This document shows, in pieces, positions 53,940 to 63,451 of a stretch of 64,000 nucleotides of DNA. The stretch is from the NCBI GenBank assembly GCA_963798195.1, contig CAWCSF010000002.1, positions 62,001-126,000 on the forward strand, given 5' to 3'. Position numbers and translations under genes: made by a program. The first letter of the stretch is position 1, and each line of letters starts with the position of its first letter. Under the pieces are notes generated by a model. The model worked only from the letters and a program-made list of their open reading frames with translations. It had not been told where the DNA came from and ran no database searches. This stretch comes from CAVSRC01 sp963798195 (GTDB lineage Bacteria; Pseudomonadota; Alphaproteobacteria; Rhizobiales; Kaistiaceae).

Positions 53940-54739
53940 CACTCGACCCGATCGTGCGCCAGCGCCTCGGTGTGGCCCTTGGTGCCCATGATCCAGCCGA
54001 TCACCTCGTTCCGCGTCGTCTCCTTGAGAGGCGCCTCGGCAAAATTGCTGCCGTGGAACAGCGCCATCACGCGGTCGCAGACGTAGAAGACGTCGTCCAT
54101 GCGGTGGCTGATGAGGATGACGCTGACGCCGTGCTGCTTGAGGCCGCGGATGAGGTCGAGCACCTTGCCGACTTCCTTGACGGCCAAGGCAGCGGTTGGC
54201 TCGTCCATGATGACTACGCGTGCGTCGAAGGCGGTGGCGCGGGCGATGGCGACGGCCTGCTGCTGGCCGCCCGACAGTTCCTCGACATTCTGATCGACGC
54301 TTTTGACGTGAATGTGCAGGCGATCGAGATGCTCCGCGGCCATCTCGCGGCTCTTCTTCTGGTCGACGATGCTGAGGCCGAGCGCCTTGTAGCCCGGCTC
54401 GCGGCCGAGATAGATGTTCTCGAAGATCGCCATGTTCCCGGCGAGCGCGAGGTCCTGGTAGACCATCTCGATGCCGGCATCGCGGGCGTCGCGCGGCCCG
54501 CCGAACCGGACAGTCTTTCCGTCGAGCAGGATCTCGCCGGCGCTCGGCACATAGAGGCCGGAAAGAATCTTCATCAGCGTGGATTTGCCGGCGCCGTTGT
54601 CGCCGACGATACCCAGCACCTCGCCGTGCGCGAGATGAAAATCGACCCCGTCCAACGCGGTGATCGAGCCGAAATATTTCGAGATGCCCCGCGCCTCAAG
54701 AAGCGGCGCGGACGCAGAATCGCCCGCCGCTGCGGCCAT
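53939..54739 (-). CDS. Sugar ABC transporter ATP-binding protein
   Basis: The 266-residue ATPase has Walker A GDNGAGKST, signature LSGGQQQAVAIARA and Walker B VVIMDEPTAAL, followed by the switch His in LISHRMDD. It is a single nucleotide-binding domain (about half of the usual ~500-residue RbsA), the form seen in fructose-type FrcA systems; it must act as a dimer. First gene of the operon. Ends with a 1-bp overlap into the permease gene. Confidence 0.94.
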   Translation of the reverse strand: MAAAAGDSASAPLLEARGISKYFGSITALDGVDFHLAHGEVLGIVGDNGAGKSTLMKILSGLYVPSAGEILLDGKTVRFGGPRDARDAGIEMVYQDLALAGNMAIFENIYLGREPGYKALGLSIVDQKKSREMAAEHLDRLHIHVKSVDQNVEELSGGQQQAVAIARATAFDARVVIMDEPTAALAVKEVGKVLDLIRGLKQHGVSVILISHRMDDVFYVCDRVMALFHGSNFAEAPLKETTRNEVIGWIMGTKGHTEALAHDRVE

Positions 54740-54879
54740 TCTTCCTCCTCCCGGCTGTGGCTCTCGTATGGAACGTACGCGCCACTTTTCTTCTTGTTGG
54801 AATATTTATTCCACTACCGCCGGCCATCGTCAAGGGCGAGAGAAGGCCAGAGCGGCATGTCGGGAATGGGGCACGAAAA

Positions 54880-54903
54880 CGCCGCGGGCATTTGCCCACG
54901 GCG
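54880..54903 (-). terminator. Intrinsic terminator after nfeD
   Basis: Minus strand: CGCCGTGGGC-AAAT-GCCCGCGGCG with one mismatch, followed by TTTTCG. It lies about 48 bp downstream of the nfeD stop and ends the leftward qmcA-nfeD transcript. Confidence 0.75.
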
Positions 54904-54950
54904 TGATCGTTTACCGGGAAGGCGCCGCCAGCGGCTGGCCGAGGCGCTGT

Positions 54951-55397
54951 CTAGGCGCTCTCGACCTTCAGCACGGCGCCGTCGGCGCCGATGACCTTGA
55001 CCCGCGTTCCGGAGGGCAGGTCCGGCCCGCTGATACGCCAGTTGGTGTCGTCGATGCGCACATGGCCATGGCCATCGACGATCGGGGCGCTGAGCGCGTA
55101 TATGCCGCCAACCAGCCTGTGGGCGCGGTCATTGAGGAAAGGCTGTTCGCCGGGCTCGGACTGGCGCGAGAAGAAGCGCCGACCGGCGACCGCCAGCGCC
55201 ACCGCCAGCACCACGAACACCAGCAGTTCGACCTGCCAGCCGAAGTGCGTGAACAGCGCAAGCGCGCCCGTGAGGATCGCCGCGACGCCAAACCAGACGA
55301 AGACATTGCCTGGGACGACGATCTCCAGCGCCAGCAGGATGAGCCCGAGAACCCACCAGCTCCACGGACCGAGCAGGCGGATTGTGTGGAAGATCAT
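54951..55397 (-). CDS. NfeD-family membrane protein
   Basis: The 148-residue NfeD-like protein has two or three hydrophobic helices (about 10-30, 32-50, 55-70) followed by a C-terminal OB-fold (about 85-148), with GHGHVRIDDTNWRISGPDLP and LPSGTRVKVIGADGAVLKV. NfeD-type proteins pair with SPFH/band-7 proteins in the inner membrane. The start ATG overlaps the qmcA stop by 1 bp (TGATG), so the two are co-translated. Confidence 0.9.
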   Translation of the reverse strand: MIFHTIRLLGPWSWWVLGLILLALEIVVPGNVFVWFGVAAILTGALALFTHFGWQVELLVFVVLAVALAVAGRRFFSRQSEPGEQPFLNDRAHRLVGGIYALSAPIVDGHGHVRIDDTNWRISGPDLPSGTRVKVIGADGAVLKVESA

Positions 55398-56365
55398 CAG
55401 CGGCCTCCACCGGTGGTCGGCACGATGCCACCGCCGGAGCGGCGCGCCCGCGCCTCGTCGGAGAACGTCTCCTTGGCGATCTCGGCAATGCCGGTCAGCG
55501 AGCCAATCAGCGACGTTGCCTCAAGCGGCAGCATCAGCACCTTCTGGTTCGGCGCCGACGCCAACTTCTCGATGGCCTGGGTATAGCGCTGGGCGACGAA
55601 ATAGTTGATCGCCTGCACGTCGCCCTCGGCAATCGCCTTCGACACCATCTGGGTCGCCATGGCTTCGGCCTGGGCCGAGCGCTCGCGCGCCTCGGCATCG
55701 CGGAAGGCGGCCTCCCGGCGGCCTTCGGCCTGGAGGATCAACGCCTGCTTCTCGCCTTCGGCTTTGAGAATCTCGGATTGGCGCAGGCCTTCGGCATCAA
55801 GGATCACGGCGCGCTTCTCGCGCTCCGCCTTCATCTGCCGGCCCATCGACTCGACGATGTCGCGCGGCGGATCGATCGCCTTGATCTCGATGCGGGTGAC
55901 CTTGATGCCCCACGCCGAAGCCGCCGAGTCGACGACATGCAGCAGCCGGTCGTTGATGTCGTCGCGCTTGGACAGCAGTTCGTCGAGATCCATGCCACCC
56001 ATGACGGTACGCAGGTTGGTCATGGTGAGCTGCAGGATGGCGTTCTCCAGCCCGCGCACTTCATAGGCGGCGCGCGCGGCATCGAGCACCTGATAGAAGG
56101 CGACGCCATCCGCCGAAACGGTGGCGTTGTCCTTGGTGATGACCTCCTGGGTCGGCACGTCGAGCACCTGCTCCATCATGTTCATCTTGGAGCCGATACG
56201 ATCGATGAACGGGACGATCAGGCTGAGGCCCGGCGTCAGCGTGCGCGTGAACCGCCCGAAGCGCTCCACGGTGTAGTTGTAGCCCTGCGGGATCGTCTTG
56301 ACGCCCGACAGGAGCACCAGGATGACGAGTATGACGAGTGCGATAACGACCCAGTCGAATCCCAT
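55397..56365 (-). CDS. SPFH/band-7 membrane protein (QmcA/stomatin-like)
   Basis: The 322-residue protein has an N-terminal transmembrane helix (about 4-22, VVIALVILVILVLLSGV), a band-7/SPFH domain (about 25-200; YNYTVERFGRFTRTLTPG, VPTQEVITKDNATVSADGVA) and a coiled-coil (about 195-250) rich in Ala/Glu. QmcA-like proteins form oligomeric membrane scaffolds with NfeD partners. The ATG at 56365 begins the helix; an upstream in-frame start adds a leader that lies in the spacer. It lies between hemH and nfeD on the same strand. Confidence 0.92.
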   Translation of the reverse strand: MGFDWVVIALVILVILVLLSGVKTIPQGYNYTVERFGRFTRTLTPGLSLIVPFIDRIGSKMNMMEQVLDVPTQEVITKDNATVSADGVAFYQVLDAARAAYEVRGLENAILQLTMTNLRTVMGGMDLDELLSKRDDINDRLLHVVDSAASAWGIKVTRIEIKAIDPPRDIVESMGRQMKAEREKRAVILDAEGLRQSEILKAEGEKQALILQAEGRREAAFRDAEARERSAQAEAMATQMVSKAIAEGDVQAINYFVAQRYTQAIEKLASAPNQKVLMLPLEATSLIGSLTGIAEIAKETFSDEARARRSGGGIVPTTGGGR

Positions 56366-56505
56366 CGTTCGGTTCTCCGCTTCGGGCCCGCCACCCCATG
56401 GGCACACCCTTCAATCGCCGCGAATCGGCGCGATTGCGCCAATTCCGACGGTATTCATGTAAGGGTGCGAGGCACCCCCCGCCAGTTAAATCGCTAACAA
56501 GCTGC

Positions 56506-57564
56506 CTATTGGCCGAGCCAGCCGGAGAGTTCGCGGCGCACGAGGGTTTCAATAACCCGCATGCCGGCCGGGCTGTCGTTGAGACAGGGAAGCGCGGCGT
56601 ATTCCACGCCGCCGTTTTCGCGGAAGGTCTCGCCGCCGCGGACGGCGATCTCCTCCAGCGTCTCCAGGCAATCGGCGGAGAAGCCCGGCATGATCACCGC
56701 CAGGCGCCTGACGCCCTGTTTGGCAAGTTCGGCGATGGTGACGTCGGTGTAGGGCTGAAGCCATTCGGCGCCGCCGAAGCGCGACTGGAAGACGGTACGA
56801 AGCTTGTCCTCGCCCCAGCCGAGTTTCTCGCGCAGGAGGCGCGTCGTCTTCTGGCAATGGCAATGATACGGGTCGCCCTTGTCGAGATAGGCGCGCGGCA
56901 GGCCGTGATAGGAGGCGAGCACGATCTCCGGCTCAAACGGCAACGCGGCCAGTGACTCTGTCAGCGATTCCGCCAGGGCATCGATGTAGACCGGCGCGTC
57001 GTGATAGGCCGGCAGGGTGCGTATCGCCGGCTGCCAGCGCATGCGCTTCAGCGCCGCGAAGGCGGCGTCGTTGACGGTGGCCGTGGTCGACGCGGCGTAT
57101 TGCGGATAGAGCGGCGCGACGAGGATGCGTTCGCAACCTGCCTCGTGGAGCGCCGCCAGTCGCGACGCGATGTTCGGCTCGCCGTAGCGCATCGCCCAGT
57201 CGACGATGACGTTGTCGCCGGAGAGCGCCGGGGCGAGCTTCTCCGCCTGCCGCCGCGTGATCGCGACGAGCGGCCCCTCGTTCTTCTCGTTGTCCCAGAC
57301 GATGGAATAGGCATGGCCGGTCTTCTGCGGCCGCGTCGTCAGGACGAACAGATTGAGAATCACCCACCAGATCGGCCGCGGTATCTCGATGACGCGCGGA
57401 TCGGACAGAAATTCGTTCAGGTAGCGGCGGACCGACCAGTAATCGGTGCCCGACGGCGAGCCAAGATTGACCAGCAGGACGCCCACCCGGCCGAAGCGGA
57501 CAGGCGGATGGCCGGGCGGCAGGGAACTGGCGGGGGATTTGGGGGCGGCGGAAGGCTCTGTCAT
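56506..57564 (-). CDS. hemH: Ferrochelatase
   Basis: The 352-residue enzyme inserts Fe2+ into protoporphyrin IX, the last step of haem synthesis. Motifs are VLLVNLGSPSGTDYWSVRRY at the start, the catalytic His block VLASYHGLPRAYLDKGDPYH, and the Glu region PGFSADCLETLEEI. The C-terminus lacks the 2Fe-2S Cys motif of mammals. No other haem gene is adjacent. It is upstream of qmcA-nfeD on the same strand, 140 bp apart. Confidence 0.95.
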   Translation of the reverse strand: MTEPSAAPKSPASSLPPGHPPVRFGRVGVLLVNLGSPSGTDYWSVRRYLNEFLSDPRVIEIPRPIWWVILNLFVLTTRPQKTGHAYSIVWDNEKNEGPLVAITRRQAEKLAPALSGDNVIVDWAMRYGEPNIASRLAALHEAGCERILVAPLYPQYAASTTATVNDAAFAALKRMRWQPAIRTLPAYHDAPVYIDALAESLTESLAALPFEPEIVLASYHGLPRAYLDKGDPYHCHCQKTTRLLREKLGWGEDKLRTVFQSRFGGAEWLQPYTDVTIAELAKQGVRRLAVIMPGFSADCLETLEEIAVRGGETFRENGGVEYAALPCLNDSPAGMRVIETLVRRELSGWLGQ

Positions 57565-57662
57565 GCCGGCTCATTCATAGAGCCAGAGCCGCACAAGTCC
57601 ACCACCGGTTCAACGAAAAGGGGCGGCCGCAGCCGCCCCCAATTCGCGCGCCGCGCCTGGCT

Positions 57663-59177
57663 TCAACTCTTGACCAGTCGGCCTTCGACCTTGGCGTCGG
57701 TCTTGCCGGTCGCCGAGATGTACTCGATGACGTCGTTGGCCATCAGGTCGCCCTCGAGCGGTCCGATCAGCACCTTGCCGCCCTCGAGTGCGGTGTAGCC
57801 GTCGCCGCCGTGGAGCATGAAGTCGTTGGTGGCCACCTTGTACATCGCGGCCGGATCGATCGGCTTGTCGCCGACCATGACCGAGACGACGCGGCTGCCC
57901 TTCGGCTTCTTGACGTCGACGACCACCTTCATGCCGGAGATCTGCGGGAAGCGGCCGGCGCCGTCCTCGACCTGGCTGACGCCATTCTCCAGCGCCTCCA
58001 TGATCTGCTTGCCGGTGATCTGGGTGACGACGGTGACGTTGCCGAACGGCAGTTCGGTCAGGATGTCGCGACGGGTGAGCACCGTGCCCGCGGCATATTC
58101 CTTGTCGCCGCGGATGCCGCCGCCATTGGTGATGGCGACGTCGGCGCCATTGGCGGCGCGCATGGCATCGGCGATGAGGTTGCCGATGGCCGCCTCTTCG
58201 GTACGGACGATGTTGCGCCGCGAGTCGAGCGCGCCGACCGTCGGCCCGATCTCGACGTTGAGGCTCTTGTCGAGTTGATCCTTGAGCTTCTCGACGGCAG
58301 CTTGCGTATCAGGGTCCGGAGTCACGCTGGCCGTGTCGATGAAGCGGAACGACGGCGTCCACTTGACCGAACGCTTGCCGTCCTTCTCGGTGACGTCGAT
58401 CGTCAGGTCGAGCGGGCTGAGATAGTTCGCCTCGGTCGAGGTCTCGACATAGGCGGTAATGCCGTCGTAGCCGGTCATGTAGTCGTGGTCGTCACCCGAA
58501 ACGATCACGTCGAAGGCGTGGCTCGCCATGATGTCGCGGTCGTAGGCGTGGTTGGCCTGAATCACACCGATGACGATCTCGGCCCCGTCCTTGCGGGCCG
58601 CCTTGGCGGCATCGACTGCGGACTTGACCGTATCGGCGAACTTGAGGTCGCCGGAGCTGGAGACCTCCGGGGTCGTGTCCTGCGCCACCGGAACGAGCGC
58701 GACCTTCACGCCGCCGAACTCCTTCATGATGGTGCCGCCGACGCCTTCGACCGGCGATCCGTCGGCCTTGGTCAGGTTGACCGCGCCCCACGGGTACTTC
58801 GACATCTTCACCTTCTCGACGAAGTTGTCCGGGCCGAAGTCGAATTCGTGGTTGCCGGGAACGGCGAGGTCGAAGGGCACGATGTTGGTCAGGTCGATGG
58901 TGTGGCCGCCCATGTCGAAGCCGGACAGCAGCGACGGGGACAGCATGTCGCCGTCGAAGACATAGATCGTGTTCGGGTTAGCCGCCTTCTCGGCCTTGGC
59001 GACTGCATTCAGGCGGGCAAAGCCGCCGCGGTCCTTCGAACCGCTGAAACTGTAGATGTCGCCGACACCGAGAATTGTCAGCTTGACGGTCTCGGCCTGC
59101 GCCGCACCGAACGCGCCGGCGCCGAGCACCGCGGCACCCAGCAATACGACGGCAAACCTCTTCATGCCTGTGGCCAT
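57663..59177 (-). CDS. Exported 5'-nucleotidase / bifunctional metallophosphatase
   Basis: This 504-residue protein has a signal peptide (1 to about 28), a calcineurin-like metallophosphatase domain (about 30-270; GDIYSF, FDGDMLSPSLLSGFDMGG, VPGNHEFDFG) and a C-terminal 5'-nucleotidase domain (about 310-480; TNGGGIRGDKEYAAGTVLTR). It hydrolyses nucleotides or related phosphates in the periplasm. The first metal motif is D-I-Y rather than D-x-H, a variant I recall from other alphaproteobacterial members. The ATG at 59177 has an AGGAGAGG ribosome site; ATG at 59165 is an alternative. Confidence 0.9.
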   Translation of the reverse strand: MATGMKRFAVVLLGAAVLGAGAFGAAQAETVKLTILGVGDIYSFSGSKDRGGFARLNAVAKAEKAANPNTIYVFDGDMLSPSLLSGFDMGGHTIDLTNIVPFDLAVPGNHEFDFGPDNFVEKVKMSKYPWGAVNLTKADGSPVEGVGGTIMKEFGGVKVALVPVAQDTTPEVSSSGDLKFADTVKSAVDAAKAARKDGAEIVIGVIQANHAYDRDIMASHAFDVIVSGDDHDYMTGYDGITAYVETSTEANYLSPLDLTIDVTEKDGKRSVKWTPSFRFIDTASVTPDPDTQAAVEKLKDQLDKSLNVEIGPTVGALDSRRNIVRTEEAAIGNLIADAMRAANGADVAITNGGGIRGDKEYAAGTVLTRRDILTELPFGNVTVVTQITGKQIMEALENGVSQVEDGAGRFPQISGMKVVVDVKKPKGSRVVSVMVGDKPIDPAAMYKVATNDFMLHGGDGYTALEGGKVLIGPLEGDLMANDVIEYISATGKTDAKVEGRLVKS

Positions 59178-59354
59178 GTCACCTCTCCTGAAACGGATTG
59201 GCGCACGGCGGACCCACTCCGCCGCTGCGTCCGGTCTTTGTCAAATAGCCAAGTTTCTGATCAGTTTTCTGACAGTCGCATCGACCCCGACGAAAAGGGC
59301 CCATGGCTCAGCTAACCTTGACAGCCAGCGCGCCGTCAACAGTTTGGACTCGTT
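59178..59354. other. Intergenic spacer, nucleotidase / HicA-like
   Basis: This 177-bp spacer between two leftward genes may hold the promoter of the nucleotidase gene. The stretch is A/T-richer near 59230-59280. No gene or RNA was recognised. Confidence 0.4.
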
Positions 59355-59618
59355 TTAGGCGGGATAGTCCGCCGGAGCGACGCCGCAAGTCTCCAGGAAC
59401 TTGCGGATCTGCACGACCTCTTCGGCAGGGAGGCTATGCCCGGCATGCCGAAACGCGGCGCTGTGGCCCTTGAAGGCGACGCCGATACGGTTGCCGCTCT
59501 TGTTATCGATCTCGGCGCCCAACTCAACCAGAAGGTGCTCGACGTCCCGGAAGTTGATGTTGGTGTTGACGGGGTGCGCGAAGACGGCGTGCAGGACTTT
59601 GCGGTGGCGATGATTCAT
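59355..59618 (-). CDS. HicA-like (YcfA-type) small protein, orphan
   Basis: The 87-residue protein has a HicA-like double-stranded RNA-binding fold: HRKVLHAVFAHPVNTNINFR, EHLLVELGAEIDNKSGNRIG, VAFKGHSAAFRHAGHSLPAE and a helical end EEVVQIRKFLETCGV. The conserved G-x(3-4)-R/S and H residues are those of the HicA/YcfA family of mRNA interferases. No HicB antitoxin gene flanks it, so it may not be a toxin here. The ATG at 59618 starts the domain; the long upstream frame is not protein-like. Confidence 0.68.
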   Translation of the reverse strand: MNHRHRKVLHAVFAHPVNTNINFRDVEHLLVELGAEIDNKSGNRIGVAFKGHSAAFRHAGHSLPAEEVVQIRKFLETCGVAPADYPA

Positions 59619-59707
59619 GGACTTTGCGTTTCCAAAACGGGTTGAACGGGTCCATGGGGACAGATGGCGCAACGGGCCGCCTTGACCAGCGTCAAGGCGG
59701 CTGCAAC

Positions 59708-62700
59708 TCACTCTGCTGCTTCGGCACGCACCTCGCCTGAAAGAAATGCAGCCTTCCGCGCTTCCGCCTCCGGCAGGGCGCTTCGCACCAACTCGGCCTT
59801 CACATGGCCGAAGCCACGGATCTTCTCCGGATAGCGCGCCAGCGCCACGGCGAGCGTATGATTGACCGGTGTGAGCCTTTCGACGACCAGTGCCAGTGTG
59901 TGCTCGTAGTCGTTGAGCAGGCGGCGCTCCATGCGGCGATCGGACGTGTAGCGGAACGGGTCGTACCATTTCTGGCGTATGCCCCGATAGCGCGCCAGCA
60001 TGTTCAAAGCCGGCATGAGCCATGGACCGTAGGTCGATTTGCGCGGCTTGCCCGTCTCCGCGTCACGCAGACCAAGCAGCGGCGGCGCCATGTGGAATTC
60101 GAGCTTGCCCCAGCCGGCGAAGGATTCGGCCAGTTGCTTCTGGAACGAGCCGTCGGTGTAAAGCCGCGCGACTTCGTACTCGTCCTTGATCGCCATCAGC
60201 CTGAAAAGGTTACGGGCGACGGCCTCGGCAAGTTCGGTGTGGCCGGGCGCAACCCTCGCCTCGGCCGCGCCGATACGCGCCACCGTGTCGGCGTAGCGGT
60301 GGGCGTAGGCGCTGTCCTGATAATCGCTCAGGAAGGCGGTGCGCCGCGCGACCAGTTCATCGAGCGTCTCCGCGACAGGTGTCGTGCGCTTCCCCGCACG
60401 CTCGGCTGCGATCGCGGCAACGGCATCCGGTTCGATCGCGGCGCGCCGCCCCCAAGCAAACGCGGTGTGATTCATGGCCACATCGACGCCGTTCAGTTCG
60501 ATCGCCCGCAGGATCGCGTGATGCGAAAGCGGCACTGCGCCGGCCTGGCAGGCGAGGCCCAACATGAACATGTTGGTAGCGATGGCGTCGCCCATCAGCG
60601 CGGTGGCGATTTCCGTCGCCTGGATGAAGCGACTCTTGCCCTCGCCTGCCCGCTCCTTCAGCGCCTGTATCAGCCGGCGGGTCGGCAACGAATAGTCGGG
60701 ATCGTGGGTGAACGAGCCGGGATAGGTCTCGTGCGTATTGACGAAGACGTGGGTGTGGCCGGGATCGATCGCCGCCAGCGACTTCGCCGTCCCGGCAACG
60801 ACCATGTCGCAGCCGAGCAGCAGATCGGCACCCGCGGCGGCGACGCGGATGGCGTTGATCGCCTCGGGCGCGCGCGCGATGCGCACGTGGCTGGTGACGG
60901 GGCCACCCTTCTGCGCCAATCCGGCCATGTCGATCACCGCCGCGGCCTTGCCTTCCAGGTGCGCCGCCATGGCGAGCAGCGCACCGATGGTGATGACGCC
61001 CGTGCCGCCAACGCCGGTGATGAGGACGGCGAAATCGCCGTGCAGCGCCGGCTGGCGTGGCTCCGGCAGATGGAATTCGCTCGCCGTGGTGGGTTCGCCC
61101 TTCTTGGCGACCGCACCGTGGACGGTGACGAAGCTCGGGCAGAAGCCCTTGATGCAGGAGAAATCCTTGTTGCATACGGACTGGTCGATGGCGCGCTTGC
61201 GTCCGAACTCGGTCTCCACCGGAACGATGGCGACGCAATTCGACTGGACGCCGCAATCGCCGCAGCCCTCGCAGACCAGTTCGTTGATGACGACCTTCTT
61301 GTCGGGGTCGGGATAAAGGCCGCGCTTGCGGCGACGGCGCTTCTCGGCCGCGCAGGTCTGGTCATAGATCATGACCGAGACGCCTGCCGTCTTCGCGAGG
61401 TCGCGCTGGACCACGTCGATGGCGTCACGATGGCGGATGTCGGTGCCGGCGGGGAAGTCGCGCATGCGGTAGCGTGTCGGCTCCTCGCTGACGACGGCGA
61501 CGCGCTTCACGCCCTCGGCCACCATCTGCCGGGCGATGGCCTCGACGGTGAGATCGCCGTCCGGCTTCTGCCCGCCGGTCAATGCCACCGCATCGTTGAA
61601 CAGGATCTTGAAGGTGATGGTCGTGCCGGCCGCGATCGCGGCGCGCACCACCATGCTGCCGGAGTGAACGTAGGTCCCGTCGCCGACATTCTGGAACATA
61701 TGCTCGCGCGTCGAGAACGGCGCCTCGCCGATCCAGTTGGCGCCCTCGGCGCCCATCTGGGTGTAGCCTTCAGTGTGCCGGTCAGGCACGCGCTGGACCA
61801 TGTAGTGACAGCCGATACCCGCGTAGGCCCGGGAGCCTTCGGGAACGACGGTGGCCGAATTGTACGGACAGCCGGCGCAGAAATAGGGCGTGCGCTCGGC
61901 GATATCCTGGGTCGTCGCCAGCACCGCCTGGGCTTCCGAAAGGACGGCGACGCGGCGCGACAATTCCTCCTCGGCGCCGCGGGCAAGAACGCGCTCGCCG
62001 ATGGCAATGGCGATGGCGTTGGTGTCGAGCGCGCCCTTCGACGGGAAGAGCCACTGCTCCTTCTCGTCCTTCTTGCCGATCACCACGGGCTGGTGCGCCG
62101 TGCCGTAAAGGATCTCCTTGATCTGGCTCTCGATCAGTCCGCGCTTTTCCTCGACAACGATGATCGTCCCGAGGTCTTCCGCGAACTCGCGGATGGTGCG
62201 CGGTTCGAGCGGCCACGTGCAGGCTATCTTCAAAAGGCGGATGCCGAGATTGGCGGCGCGGACCTCGTCGATGCCGAGGTCGTCCAACGCCTGGAGAACG
62301 TCGAGATAGCTCTTGCCGGCGGTAACGATGCCGAGGCGCGGCCGCTGGCCGCCCGCAAGCACGATGCGATCAGGCGCGTTGGCGCGAATGAAGGCGAGCA
62401 CGGCGGGAATCTTGTACTCGTGGAGCCGCTCCTCCTGCGCCAGCGGGCTGTCGTGGGTGCGGATGTTGAGGCCGCCGGACGGCATGCGGAAGGCGGCAGG
62501 CAACATGGTGGCAACGCGATCGAGCGAACCGTCCACGGTCGCGGTCGATTCGACATTGTCCTTCACGCATTTCAGCCCGACCCAGGTGCCGGCGTAACGC
62601 GACAGGGCGTAACCGAGCAGCCCGTAGTCGATGATTTCCTGCACGCCGGCCGGATTGAGGATCGGGATCATGGCGTCGACGAAGGCAAACTCCGACTGGT

Positions 62701-63169
62701 GCGCCGTGGTCGAGGATTCGCAAGTGTGATCATCGCCCATCAGGGCGAGTACGCCACCGCGCGGCGATGTGCCGGCGAGGTTGGCGTGGCGAAGCGCATC
62801 GCCGGAGCGATCGACACCCGGTCCCTTGCCATACCAGAGCCCGAAGACGCCATCGAAGCGGCCCTCGCCGCGCAGCTCGGCCTGTTGGCTGCCCCAGAGC
62901 GCGGTCGCCGCAAGGTCCTCGTTGATGCCTGGATTAAAGACGATCCCCGCAGGTTGCAGCACGCTTTCGGCCCGCCACAACTGCTGATCGAGGCTGCCCA
63001 GCGGCGAGCCGCGATAGCCCGTGACATAGCCGGCAGTATTGATGCCCAGCCGGCGGTCGCGCTCGCGCTGCATCAGCAAAAGGCGGACAACGGCCTGCGT
63101 TCCGCTGACCAGGACCTCGTGCTTGTCGAGGTCGTACTTGTCATCGAGGCTTACGGCCGCGAGGGCCAT
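59708..63169 (-). CDS. Indolepyruvate ferredoxin oxidoreductase, fused subunits
   Basis: The 1153-residue cytoplasmic enzyme fuses the alpha and beta parts of the IOR family. The N-terminal pyrimidine-binding part begins with SLDDKYDLDKHEVLVSGTQA, a central TPP-binding region has DGTYVHSGSMVV and TFKILFNDAVALTGGQKPDG, an Fe-S segment has CEGCGDCGVQSNC, and the C-terminal gamma-type domain has VLITGVGGTGVITIGALLAM (about residue 715). It decarboxylates indolepyruvate or other aryl 2-oxoacids to acyl-CoA with ferredoxin as acceptor. This long fused form is common in Hyphomicrobiales. Confidence 0.92.
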   Translation of the reverse strand: MALAAVSLDDKYDLDKHEVLVSGTQAVVRLLLMQRERDRRLGINTAGYVTGYRGSPLGSLDQQLWRAESVLQPAGIVFNPGINEDLAATALWGSQQAELRGEGRFDGVFGLWYGKGPGVDRSGDALRHANLAGTSPRGGVLALMGDDHTCESSTTAHQSEFAFVDAMIPILNPAGVQEIIDYGLLGYALSRYAGTWVGLKCVKDNVESTATVDGSLDRVATMLPAAFRMPSGGLNIRTHDSPLAQEERLHEYKIPAVLAFIRANAPDRIVLAGGQRPRLGIVTAGKSYLDVLQALDDLGIDEVRAANLGIRLLKIACTWPLEPRTIREFAEDLGTIIVVEEKRGLIESQIKEILYGTAHQPVVIGKKDEKEQWLFPSKGALDTNAIAIAIGERVLARGAEEELSRRVAVLSEAQAVLATTQDIAERTPYFCAGCPYNSATVVPEGSRAYAGIGCHYMVQRVPDRHTEGYTQMGAEGANWIGEAPFSTREHMFQNVGDGTYVHSGSMVVRAAIAAGTTITFKILFNDAVALTGGQKPDGDLTVEAIARQMVAEGVKRVAVVSEEPTRYRMRDFPAGTDIRHRDAIDVVQRDLAKTAGVSVMIYDQTCAAEKRRRRKRGLYPDPDKKVVINELVCEGCGDCGVQSNCVAIVPVETEFGRKRAIDQSVCNKDFSCIKGFCPSFVTVHGAVAKKGEPTTASEFHLPEPRQPALHGDFAVLITGVGGTGVITIGALLAMAAHLEGKAAAVIDMAGLAQKGGPVTSHVRIARAPEAINAIRVAAAGADLLLGCDMVVAGTAKSLAAIDPGHTHVFVNTHETYPGSFTHDPDYSLPTRRLIQALKERAGEGKSRFIQATEIATALMGDAIATNMFMLGLACQAGAVPLSHHAILRAIELNGVDVAMNHTAFAWGRRAAIEPDAVAAIAAERAGKRTTPVAETLDELVARRTAFLSDYQDSAYAHRYADTVARIGAAEARVAPGHTELAEAVARNLFRLMAIKDEYEVARLYTDGSFQKQLAESFAGWGKLEFHMAPPLLGLRDAETGKPRKSTYGPWLMPALNMLARYRGIRQKWYDPFRYTSDRRMERRLLNDYEHTLALVVERLTPVNHTLAVALARYPEKIRGFGHVKAELVRSALPEAEARKAAFLSGEVRAEAAE

Positions 63170-63451
63170 TCGCCGTCCTCCCTGTCGCCGGTCCGCCTGT
63201 CTCGTGCGGCGTGGCCAGTCGCCGGCGGATAGTGCAGTGCAAATCGTCGCGCGTCACCACCATCCACGCGTCGACTTCAGAAAATGCCATAAATCCGGGC
63301 AATTTCCGCCGTTTTCACGCGCCATGCCCGTCCTGGGTCCCCGCGCCGGGGGTTGGCATCGGCGCGGCGGTTGAGCGGCTTGCCAAGGCCGCGCATCCAT
63401 CGCAGGCTTGCCCGTGGGAACGAGCCGGGCAACAACGGCAAGGGGACGCCA

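Noticed and set aside
59355..60023. Extended 222-residue version of the HicA-like protein
   Set aside because: The first 135 codons overlap the end of the IOR gene in antisense-like composition; the conserved domain starts at the ATG at 59618.
59804..63232. 1142-codon plus-strand open frame opposite the IOR gene
   Set aside because: Shadow frame rich in Arg, Gly and His with no recognisable motif; the minus-strand gene is clear.
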